Of a stretch of DNA of 64,000 bases, positions 34,179-45,800 are shown one piece after another. Position numbers and translations under genes: made by a program. The notes under the pieces are model-generated. The model saw nothing but the letters and a program-made list of their open reading frames with translations. It was not told the DNA's origin and searched no databases. This stretch comes from Persicaria tinctoria (lineage: Eukaryota > Streptophyta > Magnoliopsida > Caryophyllales > Polygonaceae). The stretch is from contig JBANSL010000013.1 in the NCBI GenBank assembly GCA_037127255.1, positions 16,450,688 to 16,514,687 on the forward strand. The letters are read 5' to 3'. Numbering within the stretch: position 1 is the stretch's first letter; every line of letters starts with the position of its first letter.

Positions 34179-34211
34179 ATTTTACCTATGTAACATATGT
34201 AACCAATTTTA

Positions 34212-34214
<3 letters not shown>

Positions 34215-34256
<42 letters not shown>
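34215..34256. repeat. (AT)n microsatellite
   Basis: An uninterrupted TA dinucleotide run of about 40 bases. Confidence 0.95.
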
Positions 34257-34260
<4 letters not shown>

Positions 34261-34781
34261 GATATAATAAATGATAAGTTGTATGTAACATATGACATCT
34301 TCTCCTTATCTTAATAGTAATAATCAATCAAAAAAAATTATCCACGCCTTAATCAATTTTCAGATAATAGTTTTCATAAGTTTTTAGAGATAGATATATT
34401 TTGGAAAGATTTTACCCAATTTTGATAATAATTATATAAAAGTTTGATAATACTTTCAATATATTAATGAGAATCAATGGTAATTTTATTTAAATTGTGT
34501 AAAAATTCAAAAGTGTTGAAATAAATTAATTAGCTCTCTGAACAAGTATTTATATTAAATTTATTTAAAATTATAAAAAAAATCGCACACGGTGCGGGTA
34601 CTAAACGAGTAGGGTGTAAAAATGTAGGCCATGATTTGAAGGAGTTTGGGCTGGTCTTGATTAGGTTTGGGTGTTAGCTCTTTGAACTGCCAAACTATAT
34701 TGAGCCACCCACACTCTGATGAGTCCAACACAAGAAAGCCCAACTTTGTGTGTATGTTGAGCCTGCTCGGATCTCTTCATA
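34257..34781. other. AT-rich DNA without a recognised feature
   Basis: No gene or paired repeat was seen. The rightmost part (34600-34781) is less AT-rich and may be flank belonging to the partial gene copy at 35225, since the hAT MITE at 34790 separates the two. Confidence 0.4.
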
Positions 34782-34789
34782 ATCCTAAG

Positions 34790-35183
34790 TAAGGTTGTTA
34801 TATAAACTGAACAGCTCGAGCTCGGCTCGGGATCGGTTCGAAAAAGCTCGACTCGATCTCGCTTATTTATTTGAACAAGCCGAGCTTGAACAAGATTTTA
34901 AGCTCGGTTGAAAGCTCGACTCGTTCGAATAAAGCTCGAATAGCTTGAATTCTATGGAATTTCTAAAATTTCCTCTAAGTTAACATGTCATAACAAAGTA
35001 GAACTACTTAAAGCTCGAAAAAATCTCGGCTCAAGCTCGTTCATTTCCTAAACAAGCCGAGCTTGAACAAAATAAAAAAACTCGTTTGAAAATTAGGCTC
35101 GGCTCGAGCTCGAGAGCTCGTTTAACAAACGAACAAGCTTGAACATGCCAAGCTCGGCTCGTTCGGCTCGAATAACACCCCTA
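34790..35183. mobile_element. hAT-type MITE with 'agctcg' subterminal repeats
   Basis: An exact 8-bp target duplication, ATCCTAAG, flanks the element (34782-34789 and 35184-35191). The ends TAAGGTTGTTAT and (reverse) TAGGGGTGTTATTCG are an imperfect inverted pair of hAT type. The body is full of 'agctcggctcg' and 'gagcttgaacaa' repeats in both orientations. There is no coding capacity. Confidence 0.9.
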
Positions 35184-35224
35184 ATCCTAAGTTGGAGCGT
35201 TACGTTTTGACTAGGGTTAGGGCT

Positions 35225-35590
35225 TCTAAACTCTGTTTTTCTCCTCCCTATGTTCAAAGGACAACATACAGAGAGCCCCAAAAAGCCTCCATCTCTTGGC
35301 CAATTCTTTGTTGTGGAGAGATCTTCTAAAAATCCCAGCAACTTATATGGAAGAACCCGAAATCCCTATGGATATTCGGTATCGGATGAGATGTCTTTGG
35401 TCGAACACTTGGCTTTAATGCCTCGTTCAATTTTCTTGAATTTCTTGAATGGAGAGATTGCTCCTCCCTGTTTTCATTTGAGTGGAAGATTAGCTGAACA
35501 AGTTGGACATTAGAGCGTTGTGAATTTTGGTTGCTCGCCTAAGTTGGTCGGAATATGTTGGTTTTGGGGGTGAATTGTGTGTTGTTTTTG
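35225..35590 (+). pseudogene. Partial duplicate of the gene at 30887 (last exon and 3' UTR)
   Basis: From 35245 the sequence parallels the last exon of the 30887 gene: 'PPSLGQFFVVERSS', 'NLYGRTRNPYGYSV', 'DEMSLVEHLALMPRS', 'EIAPP'. It stays open to a stop at 35511-35513. Similarity continues into the 3' UTR ('ttttggttgctcgcct'). Exons 1 and 2 and the start of exon 3 are missing, so this is a fragment. It keeps the C-terminal frame that the other copy has lost. Confidence 0.75.
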
Positions 35591-35765
35591 GTTGATATGT
35601 TTGTTAGGTGTGCACATGTGAAAAAGGAAAGCATTCCACGTTGGAAGTTGGAATAGTTCCAAGTTTGTATACAGTAAGTGGGCTGCTCTACTCAATGTCA
35701 ATCAGTTTTGGGTTGTTATTTCATTTATTTGTGTGCTAAGCTTGAAGATGTTGTGCACCTCTCCC

Positions 35766-36475
35766 AGAAATTCACTGGACATTGATCCAGCACACAATTT
35801 AAACGATAGTAAATTTCTCGATCTTATAGTAGTTAATTTATTACAAGGAGTTCTAAAGCTTAATAAATATCGGGGATCGCACAAAGAGGGTGATGACATA
35901 CAACAATGGGAGTTTATCATTGAACTCGTGTTATATCTTCGAGTGCCACATCAGATGTTGTAAATCGAGTCCAACAATGACTAATTCTTTTGTAGTTGAT
36001 ACAATCAATCCCGACCCAATCCTGGTGTAAATAAAGTTTTAGGAGTTGGCATATTATTTTATTATAATAAATTATACAAGATTATTTAGTTTTAGAGATA
36101 AAACTTATTTTGATAACTTTTATATGTTTTTGTTAGGATTCTAGGTAGATTATAAATGATTCTCAATTATTAAGTGTGTTAAGCTTGAAGATGTTGTGCA
36201 CCTCTCCCTGAAATTCACTGGACATTGATCCAACACACAATTTAAATGATAGTAAATTTCTCGATCTTATAGTAGTTTATCTATTACAAGGAGTTCTAAA
36301 ACTTAATAAATACTGGGGATCACACACAATTTGAACAATAGTAAATTTCTCAATCTTATAGGAGTTTATCTATTACAGGGAGTTCTAAAACTTAATAAAT
36401 GTCAGGGATCGGACAAAGAGGTGATGACATACAACAATGGTTGTTTATCATTGAACTCGTGTTATATTTTCGAGT
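35766..36475 (+). pseudogene. Three partial relics of a strictosidine-synthase-like gene
   Basis: Three pieces (about 35766-35909, 36210-36325, 36324-36475) each resemble the exon 2-intron-exon 3 junction of the SSL gene at 51903-53200. Shared phrases are 'aattcactggacattgat', 'cacacaattt-aac-atagtaaa', 'ttatctattac(a/g)ggagttc' and 'aaagcttaataaata-cgggga'. The former splice acceptor is recognisable in piece 3 (attacag). The pieces lack parts of exon 2 and carry stops. They are tandem remnants of one SSL copy. Confidence 0.75.
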
Positions 36476-37080
36476 CTTAGCTTAAGACGAAGCCCAACTC
36501 GAGCCGCACAAGTTGAGCCACGACACGAGCCATCGCCTCCCTTCTCCAGTCTCCACGAGGTTGAGGATGGACAATGAATCATTCATTGTTTTACAATTTT
36601 TACCCAACTAGTTTTTTTTTATAATTATGTTATGAGTCCAAATTAATTTTAAGTTTATGAATTTGAAACATTGTATCAATATTAGTTTAAAAGGATATAG
36701 TTTGTAATTTTATTTATATGATCATCTAGTTGAATCTGCAAGTATTTGGATGATTTTAGCAAATCAGTGGTATGTTAGAAAAACTTGCAACATAATCAAC
36801 TTACGATGTTGTGGGTGAGTTTGAATCAAGTAAGAGACTACCTCTTGCAAACATCAGATCGATGTCTAGTGAATTCTCAATCGAAAGAGGATCGTTCAAA
36901 TTCTGTCTTGGAGTGCTTGAATCTATGAACTTGTGTACATCTTCTATGAAGTATATCCTCATGTATTATATATTCTATCTGCAAGTATTTTGATAACTTT
37001 TATCTGTAATTGGTTAGTTCATTCTGGGAAAAAAAATCGGTGAAATCATTCTCAATTATTAATTCAACTATAATTATTAA
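36476..37080. other. AT-rich DNA without a supported gene
   Basis: A 60-codon frame at 36811-36993 has no recognisable motif. No repeats with clear borders were found. Confidence 0.35.
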
Positions 37081-37469
37081 CTAGTGCAGTTCCCGCGCCA
37101 TGGCGCGATTTAAAAAAAAATATTAGTTTAATATTTTGAATTAAACTTATAAGAACAAACTCATAGGAGAAGAGTATAATAGATTCATTAAAGATGGATT
37201 CTATTGTGATAGTATATGAAGATTTACAAATAGATATAAGTTATATATTAATTTACTATTTTGAATTAAACCCATTTTATTTCAAAAATAAAAATTAATT
37301 GAAAAAGGAAATAAATCCATTAAAATTCTATTGTGATAGTATATGAAGATTTACAAATAGATATAAGTTATATATTAATTTATTATTTTGAATCAAACTC
37401 ATTAGTTATTTCAAAAATAAAAATTAATTGCAAAAAGGAAATAAAAAGGAAAGAGAAAAAAAATGATTG

Positions 37470-39799
37470 GTTAAAAAGGAGAGGATTAAGGTGAGCGTGC
37501 CACGTAGGCAAAAACTCTTCTTTTTTAAGAGTTTATATAGATATAGATATAGATTAAGAGTATATATAGATGGTTACATTTTTTTTCTTCAATGTTTTAA
37601 ATTAAGCCCAATTGTTAGTAAATATGTTAAGAATAAAAGAAAAAAATGTGATTAGTTTAAAGAGAGAAAAAAAGAATAAAAATAATAATTAAAGAAAATA
37701 AATAATTAAAAAAGGGACAAAAAAACTTGATTGGTGAAAAAGAGAGAATTAAGGAGAAGTTGACACATAAGCCTAAAGTGTTCTAAATTAAGAGTATATA
37801 TAGATTGTTAGTAAATATGTTAAGAATAAAAGAAAAAAATGTGATTAGTTTAAAGAGAGAAAAATAAGAATAAAAATAATAATTAAAGAAAATAAATAAT
37901 TAAAAAAGGGACAAAAAAACCTGATTGGTGAAAAAGAGAGGATTAAGGAGAAGTTGACACATAAGCCTAAAGTGTTCTAAATTAAGAGTATATATAGATT
38001 GTTAGTAAATATGTTAAGAATAAAAGAAAAAAATGTGATTAGTTTAAAAAGAGAAAAAAAAGAATAAAAATAATAATTAAAGAAAATAAATAATTAAAAA
38101 AGGGACAAAAAAACTTGATTGGTGAAAAAGAGAGGATTAAGGAGAAGTTGACACATAAGCCTAAAGTGTTCTAAATTAAGAGTATATATAGATATAGATT
38201 GTTAGTAAATATGTTAAGAATAAAAGAAAAAAATGTGATTAGTTTAAAGAGAGAAAAAAAAGAATAAAAATAATAATTAAAGAAAATAAATAATTAAAAA
38301 AGGGACAAAAAAACTTGATTGGTGGAAAAGAGAGGATTAAGGAGAAGTTGACACATAAGCCTAAAGTGTTCTAAATTAAGAGTATATATAGATTGTTAGT
38401 AAATATGTTAAGAATAAAAGAAAAAAATGTGATTAGTTTAAAGAGAGAAAAAAAAAGAATAAAAATAATAATTAAAGAAAATAAATAATTAAAAAAGGGA
38501 CAAAAAAACTTGATTGGTGGAAAAGAGAGGATTAAAGAAAAGTTAACACATAAGCCTAAAGTGTTCTAAATTAAGAGTATATATATAGATTGTTAGTAAA
38601 TATGTTAAGAATAAAAGAAAAAAATGTGATTATTTTAAAGATAGAAAAAAAAGAATAAAAATAATAATTAAAGAAAATAAATAATTAAAAAAGGGACAAA
38701 AAAACTTGATTGGTGGAAAAGAGAGGATTAAGGAGAAGTTGACACATAAGCCTAAAGTGTTCTAAATTAAGAGTATATATAGATTGTTAGTAAATATGTT
38801 AAGAATAAAAAAAAATGTGATTAGTTTAAAGAGAGAAAAAAAAGAATAAAAATAATAATTAAAAAAGGGACAAAAAAACTTGATTGGTGGAAAAGAGAGG
38901 ATTAAGGAGAAGTTGACACATAAGCCTAAAGTGTTCTAAATTAAGAGTATATATAGATAGATTGTTAGTAAATATGTTAAGAATAAAAGAAAAAAATGTG
39001 ATTAGTTTAAAGAGAGAAAAAAAAAGAATAAAAATAATAATTAAAGAAAATAAATAATTAAAAAAGGGACAAAAAAACTTGATTGGTGGAAAAGAGAGGA
39101 TTAAGGAGAAGTTGACACATAAGCCTAAAGTGTTCTAAATTAAGAGTATATATAGATTGTTAGTAAATATGTTAAGAATAAAAGAAAAAAATGTGATTAG
39201 TTTAAAGAGAGAAAAAAAAAGAATAAAAATAATAATTAAAGAAAATAAATAATGAAAAAAGGGACAAAAAAACTTGATTGGTGGAAAAGAGAGGATTAAG
39301 GAGAAGTTGACACATAAGCCTAAAGTGTTCTAAATTAAGAGTATATATAGATATATAGATTAGTTATTTCAAAAATAAAAATTAATTGCAAAAAGGAAAT
39401 AAAAAGGAAAGAGAAAAAAAATGATTGGTTAAAAAGGAGAGGATTAAGGTGAGCGTGCCACGTAGGCAAAAACTCTTCTTTTTTAAGAGTTTATATAGAT
39501 ATAGATATAGATTAAGAGTATATATAGATGGTTACATTTTTTTTCTTCAATGTTTTAAATTAAGCCCAATTGTTAGTAAATATGTTAAGAATAAAAGAAA
39601 AAAATGTGATTAGTTTAAAGAGAGAAAAAAAAGAATAAAAATAATAATTAAAGAAAATAAATAATTAAAAAAGGGACAAAAAAACTTGATTGGTGGAAAA
39701 GAGAGGATTAAGGAGAAGTTGACACATAAGCCTAAAGTGTTCTAAATTAAGAGTATATATAGATTGTTAGTAAATATGTTAAGAATAAAAGAACAAAAA
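37470..39799. repeat. Tandem array of about 190-200-bp units, with a 1958-bp higher-order repeat
   Basis: The phrase 'gttagtaaatatgttaagaa' starts near 37614, 37807, 38000, 38200, 38393, 38591, 38785, 38965, 39158, 39572 and 39764. Each unit runs on through 'aataataattaaagaaaataa', 'ttgattggtggaaaagagag' and 'gacacataagcctaaagtg' to 'aagagtatatatagat'. The segment from about 37401 recurs 1958 bp downstream from 39359, so the array also has a second-level duplication. The remainder of the last unit resumes at 51318 after the LTR element. Confidence 0.95.
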
Positions 39800-42700
39800 T
39801 GTAACGGCCCAGAATTATAATTTCCGGGTTACGTTTCAAGGGATAAAACCCCTTGTTCGGATCTTGCAATCCAGGTACGGGTCGAGGTTTCAAACACTTT
39901 TATGATTAGTATAAAGAGGGATTTCAAACCCTAAAAACCTCGAAGGGCCGTTGGGTACCCTTAATCTGTCCGAAGACTATGTCGCGGAATCCATTTCAAA
40001 CGGAAGTAAAGCGGAAGCAAGGTAAAGATACAAGTGTCACGGCAGAGCCGGATCAAAACCAAATCATGAGTGGGTGGTTACCATTGTATTAAATTAGAAT
40101 GTTAGCCAGATTCTTCGAATCGCCAAAAGGGAACCCCATCATATCGACATCGAGCACTCAATCTGCAGATAATACCTTTAAAAGAAGAACGGGGAAAGGA
40201 ATCAGATCGAGCCACGCACGCGGGACCGGCAGTCCTCTCTGAGGCCACATAGTATGTGCTATACCTAATAAAGATGCTCTAATGCAGTACGGAATTCAAA
40301 CACACTAGCATGCTCCTAGTTCATAATAATGTGCGGAAATACTGTAAAGGGCCCAAGACAATGCCAAGTGGCATATCCCTCTCCTACCTCCACCTCTTCC
40401 GACAGGCGGAGACTGGCCAGCTCGTGAATGCATTCATTCATAATAGGGTGGCACGCATGCCTAACCCGCTCCACAATAAAGCCCGCAGACATATCATAAT
40501 GTAAGGAAGTACTCGATTGACTCAGGGTACCCGATGAGGCTGGGCTACCCTATGACCCTAGCAAAGACTTCTAGGACTATCACAGATAACGGCCGTTCTG
40601 TTTACATACGCACAAAGAAAGAGAATGCTCAACGATCGATGCAACCTAGCATGGTACTACATGGCATGCTGATCATGAATGCAACACCTAACATAAAATG
40701 CAACAACAGGCCTGAATGTCCAACCTGAGTAAGCCCCCTAGGGAACTTACCTGAAGATGCAGAACAGCAATATAACACAAGCAAGGGCCCAAATGCAAGT
40801 CCAAAGCAATCCGAAAGCAATACACACCTATCATTAAGCCATTTTCATAAGCTATCGGGCTAACATTCATATACACAGAACCCAAGTTCTCAACATACTC
40901 AAAACCAATCGATGGTAAAATCATTTTCCAAAACCTTTCCGATATGATCAACATCAATCAAAATCATTTTTCCAATTTCCTTCTCAAAACTAATATCATT
41001 AAGCCAAGACAAAATCCCGACATTTGAAATGACACTTTTAACATAACTTCAAGCTCAAGATCAATTAGTTCAAGTTCCGTCAAATCCCTTCCTTAATATG
41101 GAATATTAAAATAACATTTCAGAACTCATTTCCCCAAACTCTTAAATCTCGAGTTAAGTCAACTCATTTTTAAAATAATTTCTCAAATCATATTATAGAG
41201 ACAATTCCGGCATTTTAGTTTTCAAGACAATCAATCCTTTTAAGAGATAATTCCGGATCACGTGATAACCCTTTTTAAATAATTTTCCAAAACTCTCCTT
41301 TTAATTTTATTAATTCCATTTACTTAAGATATTTTATATCAAAATATACATAAGTCTTAAAAATCCATTTTCCATTCCACCACATTTTACCCAAAGAATT
41401 AGGCCCAAGGAAATAGGCCCAATCTTTTTTTAAAATTTCGGATCCAATAACCCATACCCAAAAGCTGAACCGGTTTTTCATTTAAAACAAAATGAACCGA
41501 GCCAAAACCCGAACCAAATGCTGAAGGAATGAAAGGGGGAGAAGGGATCCGGATGCACAACCCGAAATGAACTGGATACCCGGCCCAGACCCGAAATATT
41601 AGGCCCAAGATCTGCCCAACTGTTAAGTGAACCCATCTCCTTCCTCAACAGAAGAACAGAGACGCAGCGACGGCGAAGGAAAAGGACGGGAGAAGGAGGT
41701 GAAAACCTCAGGCCACCGGCGGTGCCCTGTCTCCGAACAACCCTCTCCCAACCGAACTAGAACTCAATTTCTAAAACACCCAGACAGCCAGAAAGAAGAT
41801 GCAGCGAGGAAGGAGAGTGAGGAGGATTACCGAGATCGCAAGATTCCGACTCCGAGGGGCTCCGAGACCGGCTCCGGCGGCGATTGACGAGGAAGGAGCT
41901 CCGACCGAGTCCTAGGAGAAGTAATGGGTGAGCAAAAACAGACTTTGACGAGATTAGGACCGGAATCGAATAAGAAAACAAAGTCGACCTTCGAGAGCTA
42001 CGGTGAGCGCGAGAGGGCTGGTGGCGGCGTTGGCGGCTCCGGGAGAAGCTGCTGCTGCTTCTGGCGGCTTCGGGATCCTACTGGCGTCTCAAGGCGCTCG
42101 AAACAGGGGGGAGGGAGAGCCTGGCGCTGCTGGTTGCTCGTCGAGGAGAAAGGAAGGAGGAACGGAGGGAGGTTGCTGCTGCGGCTTGGTGGAAGACGGA
42201 GAAGGAGCTGCTACCGCTGCTCCTCGGGGAAGAAGAACAGAGCTACTGGTTGCTCTCGGCGTTGCTGGTGGAGAGGAGCTGAGCAAAATGGAGGTGTCTT
42301 GGGGAGGGGTTCCTCACGGCAACAACAGAGAGGGGAGATGGAACTGGGGTGTGTTTGGATTCCTTGTTTGTGTGAGAGAAAAGTGTGGTCAAAACCTGAT
42401 TTTGGAAAAGAAGGATTTGTTGTTTGTTTTCCATAGGAAATGTCTCAAAGAAGGGAGGGAGTGAAAGGAGGGATAGAATTTTACCCAAATGAGAGGGATG
42501 ACATGGAATGGATAAGAATGGGAGAAGGTGACGGAATTGGGGTCCCGAGTCGGAAATGTGAATTTCCGACAATTGATATTTTAAATCCCGCTCTCTCGAT
42601 CTTATTCCGACTTGATCAAAATAACGCTTCAAATTTTCAAAGATGTCAACATCCCAAAGTTTATTTCAAATCCCAAGGTAAAATGACGGAATCGTCCCTC

Positions 42701-42852
42701 AAAGTTCAAAATTAGGTTGGAATCCGCTTAAAGGATTTCAATTTCGATTTAGGAAATTATGGACGAGTTTTTCTGGAAATATCCGAATTTTTATTTTATT
42801 TTATCTTATTATTATTTATTGAAATTTATTATTTAAAATCCGGGCCTTTACA
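39800..42852 (-). repeat. 3' LTR of the LARD element
   Basis: On plus it starts TGTAACGGCCCAG and ends CGGGCCTTTACA. A GC-rich block at 41640-42540 holds overlapping frames (for example 41924-42436 and 42003-42464). These are open in several phases at once, lack known domains and are duplicated in the other LTR, so they are considered leader sequence rather than genes. Confidence 0.93.
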
Positions 42853-42868
42853 TCATCCACCTCTAAAA
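42853..42868 (-). promoter_or_regulatory. Polypurine tract of the LARD element
   Basis: On minus, TTAGAGGTGGATGA lies directly before the 3' LTR start TGTAAAGG. The same 'ttagaggtggat' motif recurs internally at 43457-43473 and 44624-44638. Confidence 0.75.
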
Positions 42869-45800
42869 ACAAGTCTCGTCCCCGAGACTAAAACCAAAAT
42901 AAAGTAGGGGATGAAGTTTGAAATTGATGAGTCCAAGGACTATGTCTAGAATCTTGTAATCATCTCGGTTGCGTCTTCCGGGATTCTCACAACATCCCAG
43001 TCACCGTCGTGACATCTCCAATTGGCCTTGACAAGTATGCGATAAGCGCCCCTATCACATACTCGCTTCGACCTTTCGGAAGTACCACAACTCTAAAAGT
43101 TCTACAATATTATCACTAGGTCTTAGCAAGCACCCTACAAGCGCCCTTATAAAATGCTTGTATCCACTTCGTGAGTTATCATAGAGTTGCCCGGATTTGA
43201 AAAGTTTCTAAAGGGATTCCGCAATTGAAAAAGATTGGCCTCAATATCGTGGAAATTATCGATAACGTTCATTCTTTTACAATCCAAGTTAGTTCTTTTT
43301 TCAAAATCGTTCAAAATCTTCAAATCCGACGCCTAATCACGCAACCTTATACCAAAACAAGTCAAATCCTTTCAAATCAAGATTTCGTCAAAATATTCCA
43401 ACCACCAAATCAGTTTACCGCATGACAATCAATCAAATTCAGAAATCAGGAGGTGGAATCATCCACCTCTAAGGGCTAATCCCATATTCTCTTCCTAGTT
43501 TCCATAATCAAATCAATCCATCAATCTCCATTCAAACAAGATTCATACGCCATAACAAATGCATAACAGCTTAAACCAATCAATCTTCAACCAACACATC
43601 GTACGACAAGTCTCAACCATGTACCCACACAGTGCCACAAGGTCACATCAAGCATCTCCAAATCATACTAAAGGTTATAATGTGCATCTCAACAACATAT
43701 CAGAATCATAACAACGTCTCGACATCACACCATAAATCATAGAAGGTATCTCACTATCGCATATCAACACCGCAATCATAGTAGGGTCAGTCACAACAAG
43801 GGATCTCATTTAGCGCATAAATTCGCATAATCATCCTATCCAATTTCTATCCAGCATTATCATAACAGATTTATCACATCAACATTTGTATTTGCAAGGA
43901 TAGCCACAGCAGGATTTCATCATAAGTCAATGAAACAAAACTAATTATGACCACATCAATACAAACAAGGTCATGCTAGCAAGATTCAACAAAAGGGAAG
44001 ATCAAGCAGTATATCAACATCAATATGTCAACATGCTCTCCAGATATCATCTCAACTCGTCGCAACACCATATAACGATCATTTAGTCATTAGGCAGACA
44101 TACACTATTACCTCATATATATACGAGTCATATTCATCATTTAATATATTCATAATCATGCCTACCGACCATATAATATAATACCATGCTTACTACTTCA
44201 TAATAAGACATCATGCTCCCACATAATAACACACCATGATCTCATATACTATCATATCACAACACATCCTATCATGCTTCTAAAACAACATAACAGGATA
44301 GCAAAACATCAATATATCGTGATAACACCAGTCACTACCAATTAGATTTTAACATTGCATATCAACATGTAATTCCACATCAGGTTTATCATGGTCGTTA
44401 TCTAACATCATGCCAGCAGATATAAATAAATCACAAAATCAAGAAAATTCCTCACATCATACCGGTCAAAATAAAACACAATCACTCGCCCATCTCAACT
44501 CTCAAGCCAAGACTAATCCTCTTCTAGACTCGCCAACGCCAACTCAGGCAAAAATTCCCCAAAGAAATCCCAATTCATCTCGATGCTCGAATCTTACCCC
44601 TCCTTCTGCCGATCACTACCACACCATCCACCTCTAAGAACTCGCTCCTATGTCTAACCTCATGCCCGAATACCTGCTTACACTATGTCCTCAACATCCA
44701 CAAAGGCCATTCCTTACACTCCCCACACTTCACAAGACATCTCAAACATCATGCCCAGCTAACCATACCCCCACCGAAAATTTACCCAAAAGCTTAATAG
44801 AATCACCCAAGCATTGCCTCTCATAAATCCCAAGACTCACTCTGTCTCTCCTAAGCCTACATCTCTCTTGCGATTCATCTCATAACATCCCTGATCATCC
44901 TAATCACTCAAGCTCTTTCACCACTCTTCTACCACGCTACCAATGACCTCACCCACAGGTTTAAGGAAGAAGCAATAATGAAAATCATCAAACATAAGGT
45001 CTACAACATGTCAACTAGCAGTTATAAACATAACATCATGAGTTCAACGAGTCTCAGTTTACCATCATGCTCAATAATCATTGCAAACATCATATATGAA
45101 CATAATGAAGTCAAGCTAACATGTTGCATTATAAACTTATCCGATACAATTCATGCTTCTTAACATATGTAGTCCACATTTTACAGGCAAAGGAATTCAA
45201 TCATGCTTAGCAACTTAGGGTAGCAACACGCCAAGACATCATGGTACATGAGATCTATAAGTCATCAAATCATATCATCATAGACGACAGGCAATCAGGC
45301 AATAGTCATCATCAAGTCAGCACATCAACTCATAAATGTCACCATCAAGGCAATGCAACATAGTTATCAACATATTCAGAAAAGTTAGCAATTCAAACAG
45401 AGAACGCTCTTGCTTGCAAGTCATATCGTAATCAGTGACCGCCATTCTCGAAATGTGCTTGTCTTTCCGAAATCGTTGATCCTGAGGCCCGTGGGTTATG
45501 GGCCCACGCTTCTGCTACACTGCTCTATCGTTATGCAACTTCCTTTCTCTTTCAAGCAGTCGCTCACCAAACATCGCAGAGGAGTCTAAGTTAGCAGAGG
45601 TAGGGGAGTGACGGGAGAAGACAACCCAAATCCCTTTCGGGGACAGACACGGACCACAACTAAAGACGACAATACTAGAGACAAGACTCTAACCCGAGAA
45701 TAACAACAACGCCCTTATGGAAGTCTATGAGGTTATAATCGCGACAAGTAACACGAATTCATCATGGAGCATATCAATTTCACTAACCCACACTAACATG

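Noticed and set aside
41924..42464. Overlapping frames of 170 and 153 codons on plus (repeated at 50389-50929)
   Set aside because: They lie inside the LTRs of the LARD, overlap each other in different phases, have skewed composition and no domain. GC-rich leader sequence explains them better.
44410..44637. 75-codon frame in the LARD interior as a gag remnant
   Set aside because: No zinc knuckle or capsid motif. Composition simply follows the A/C bias of the interior.
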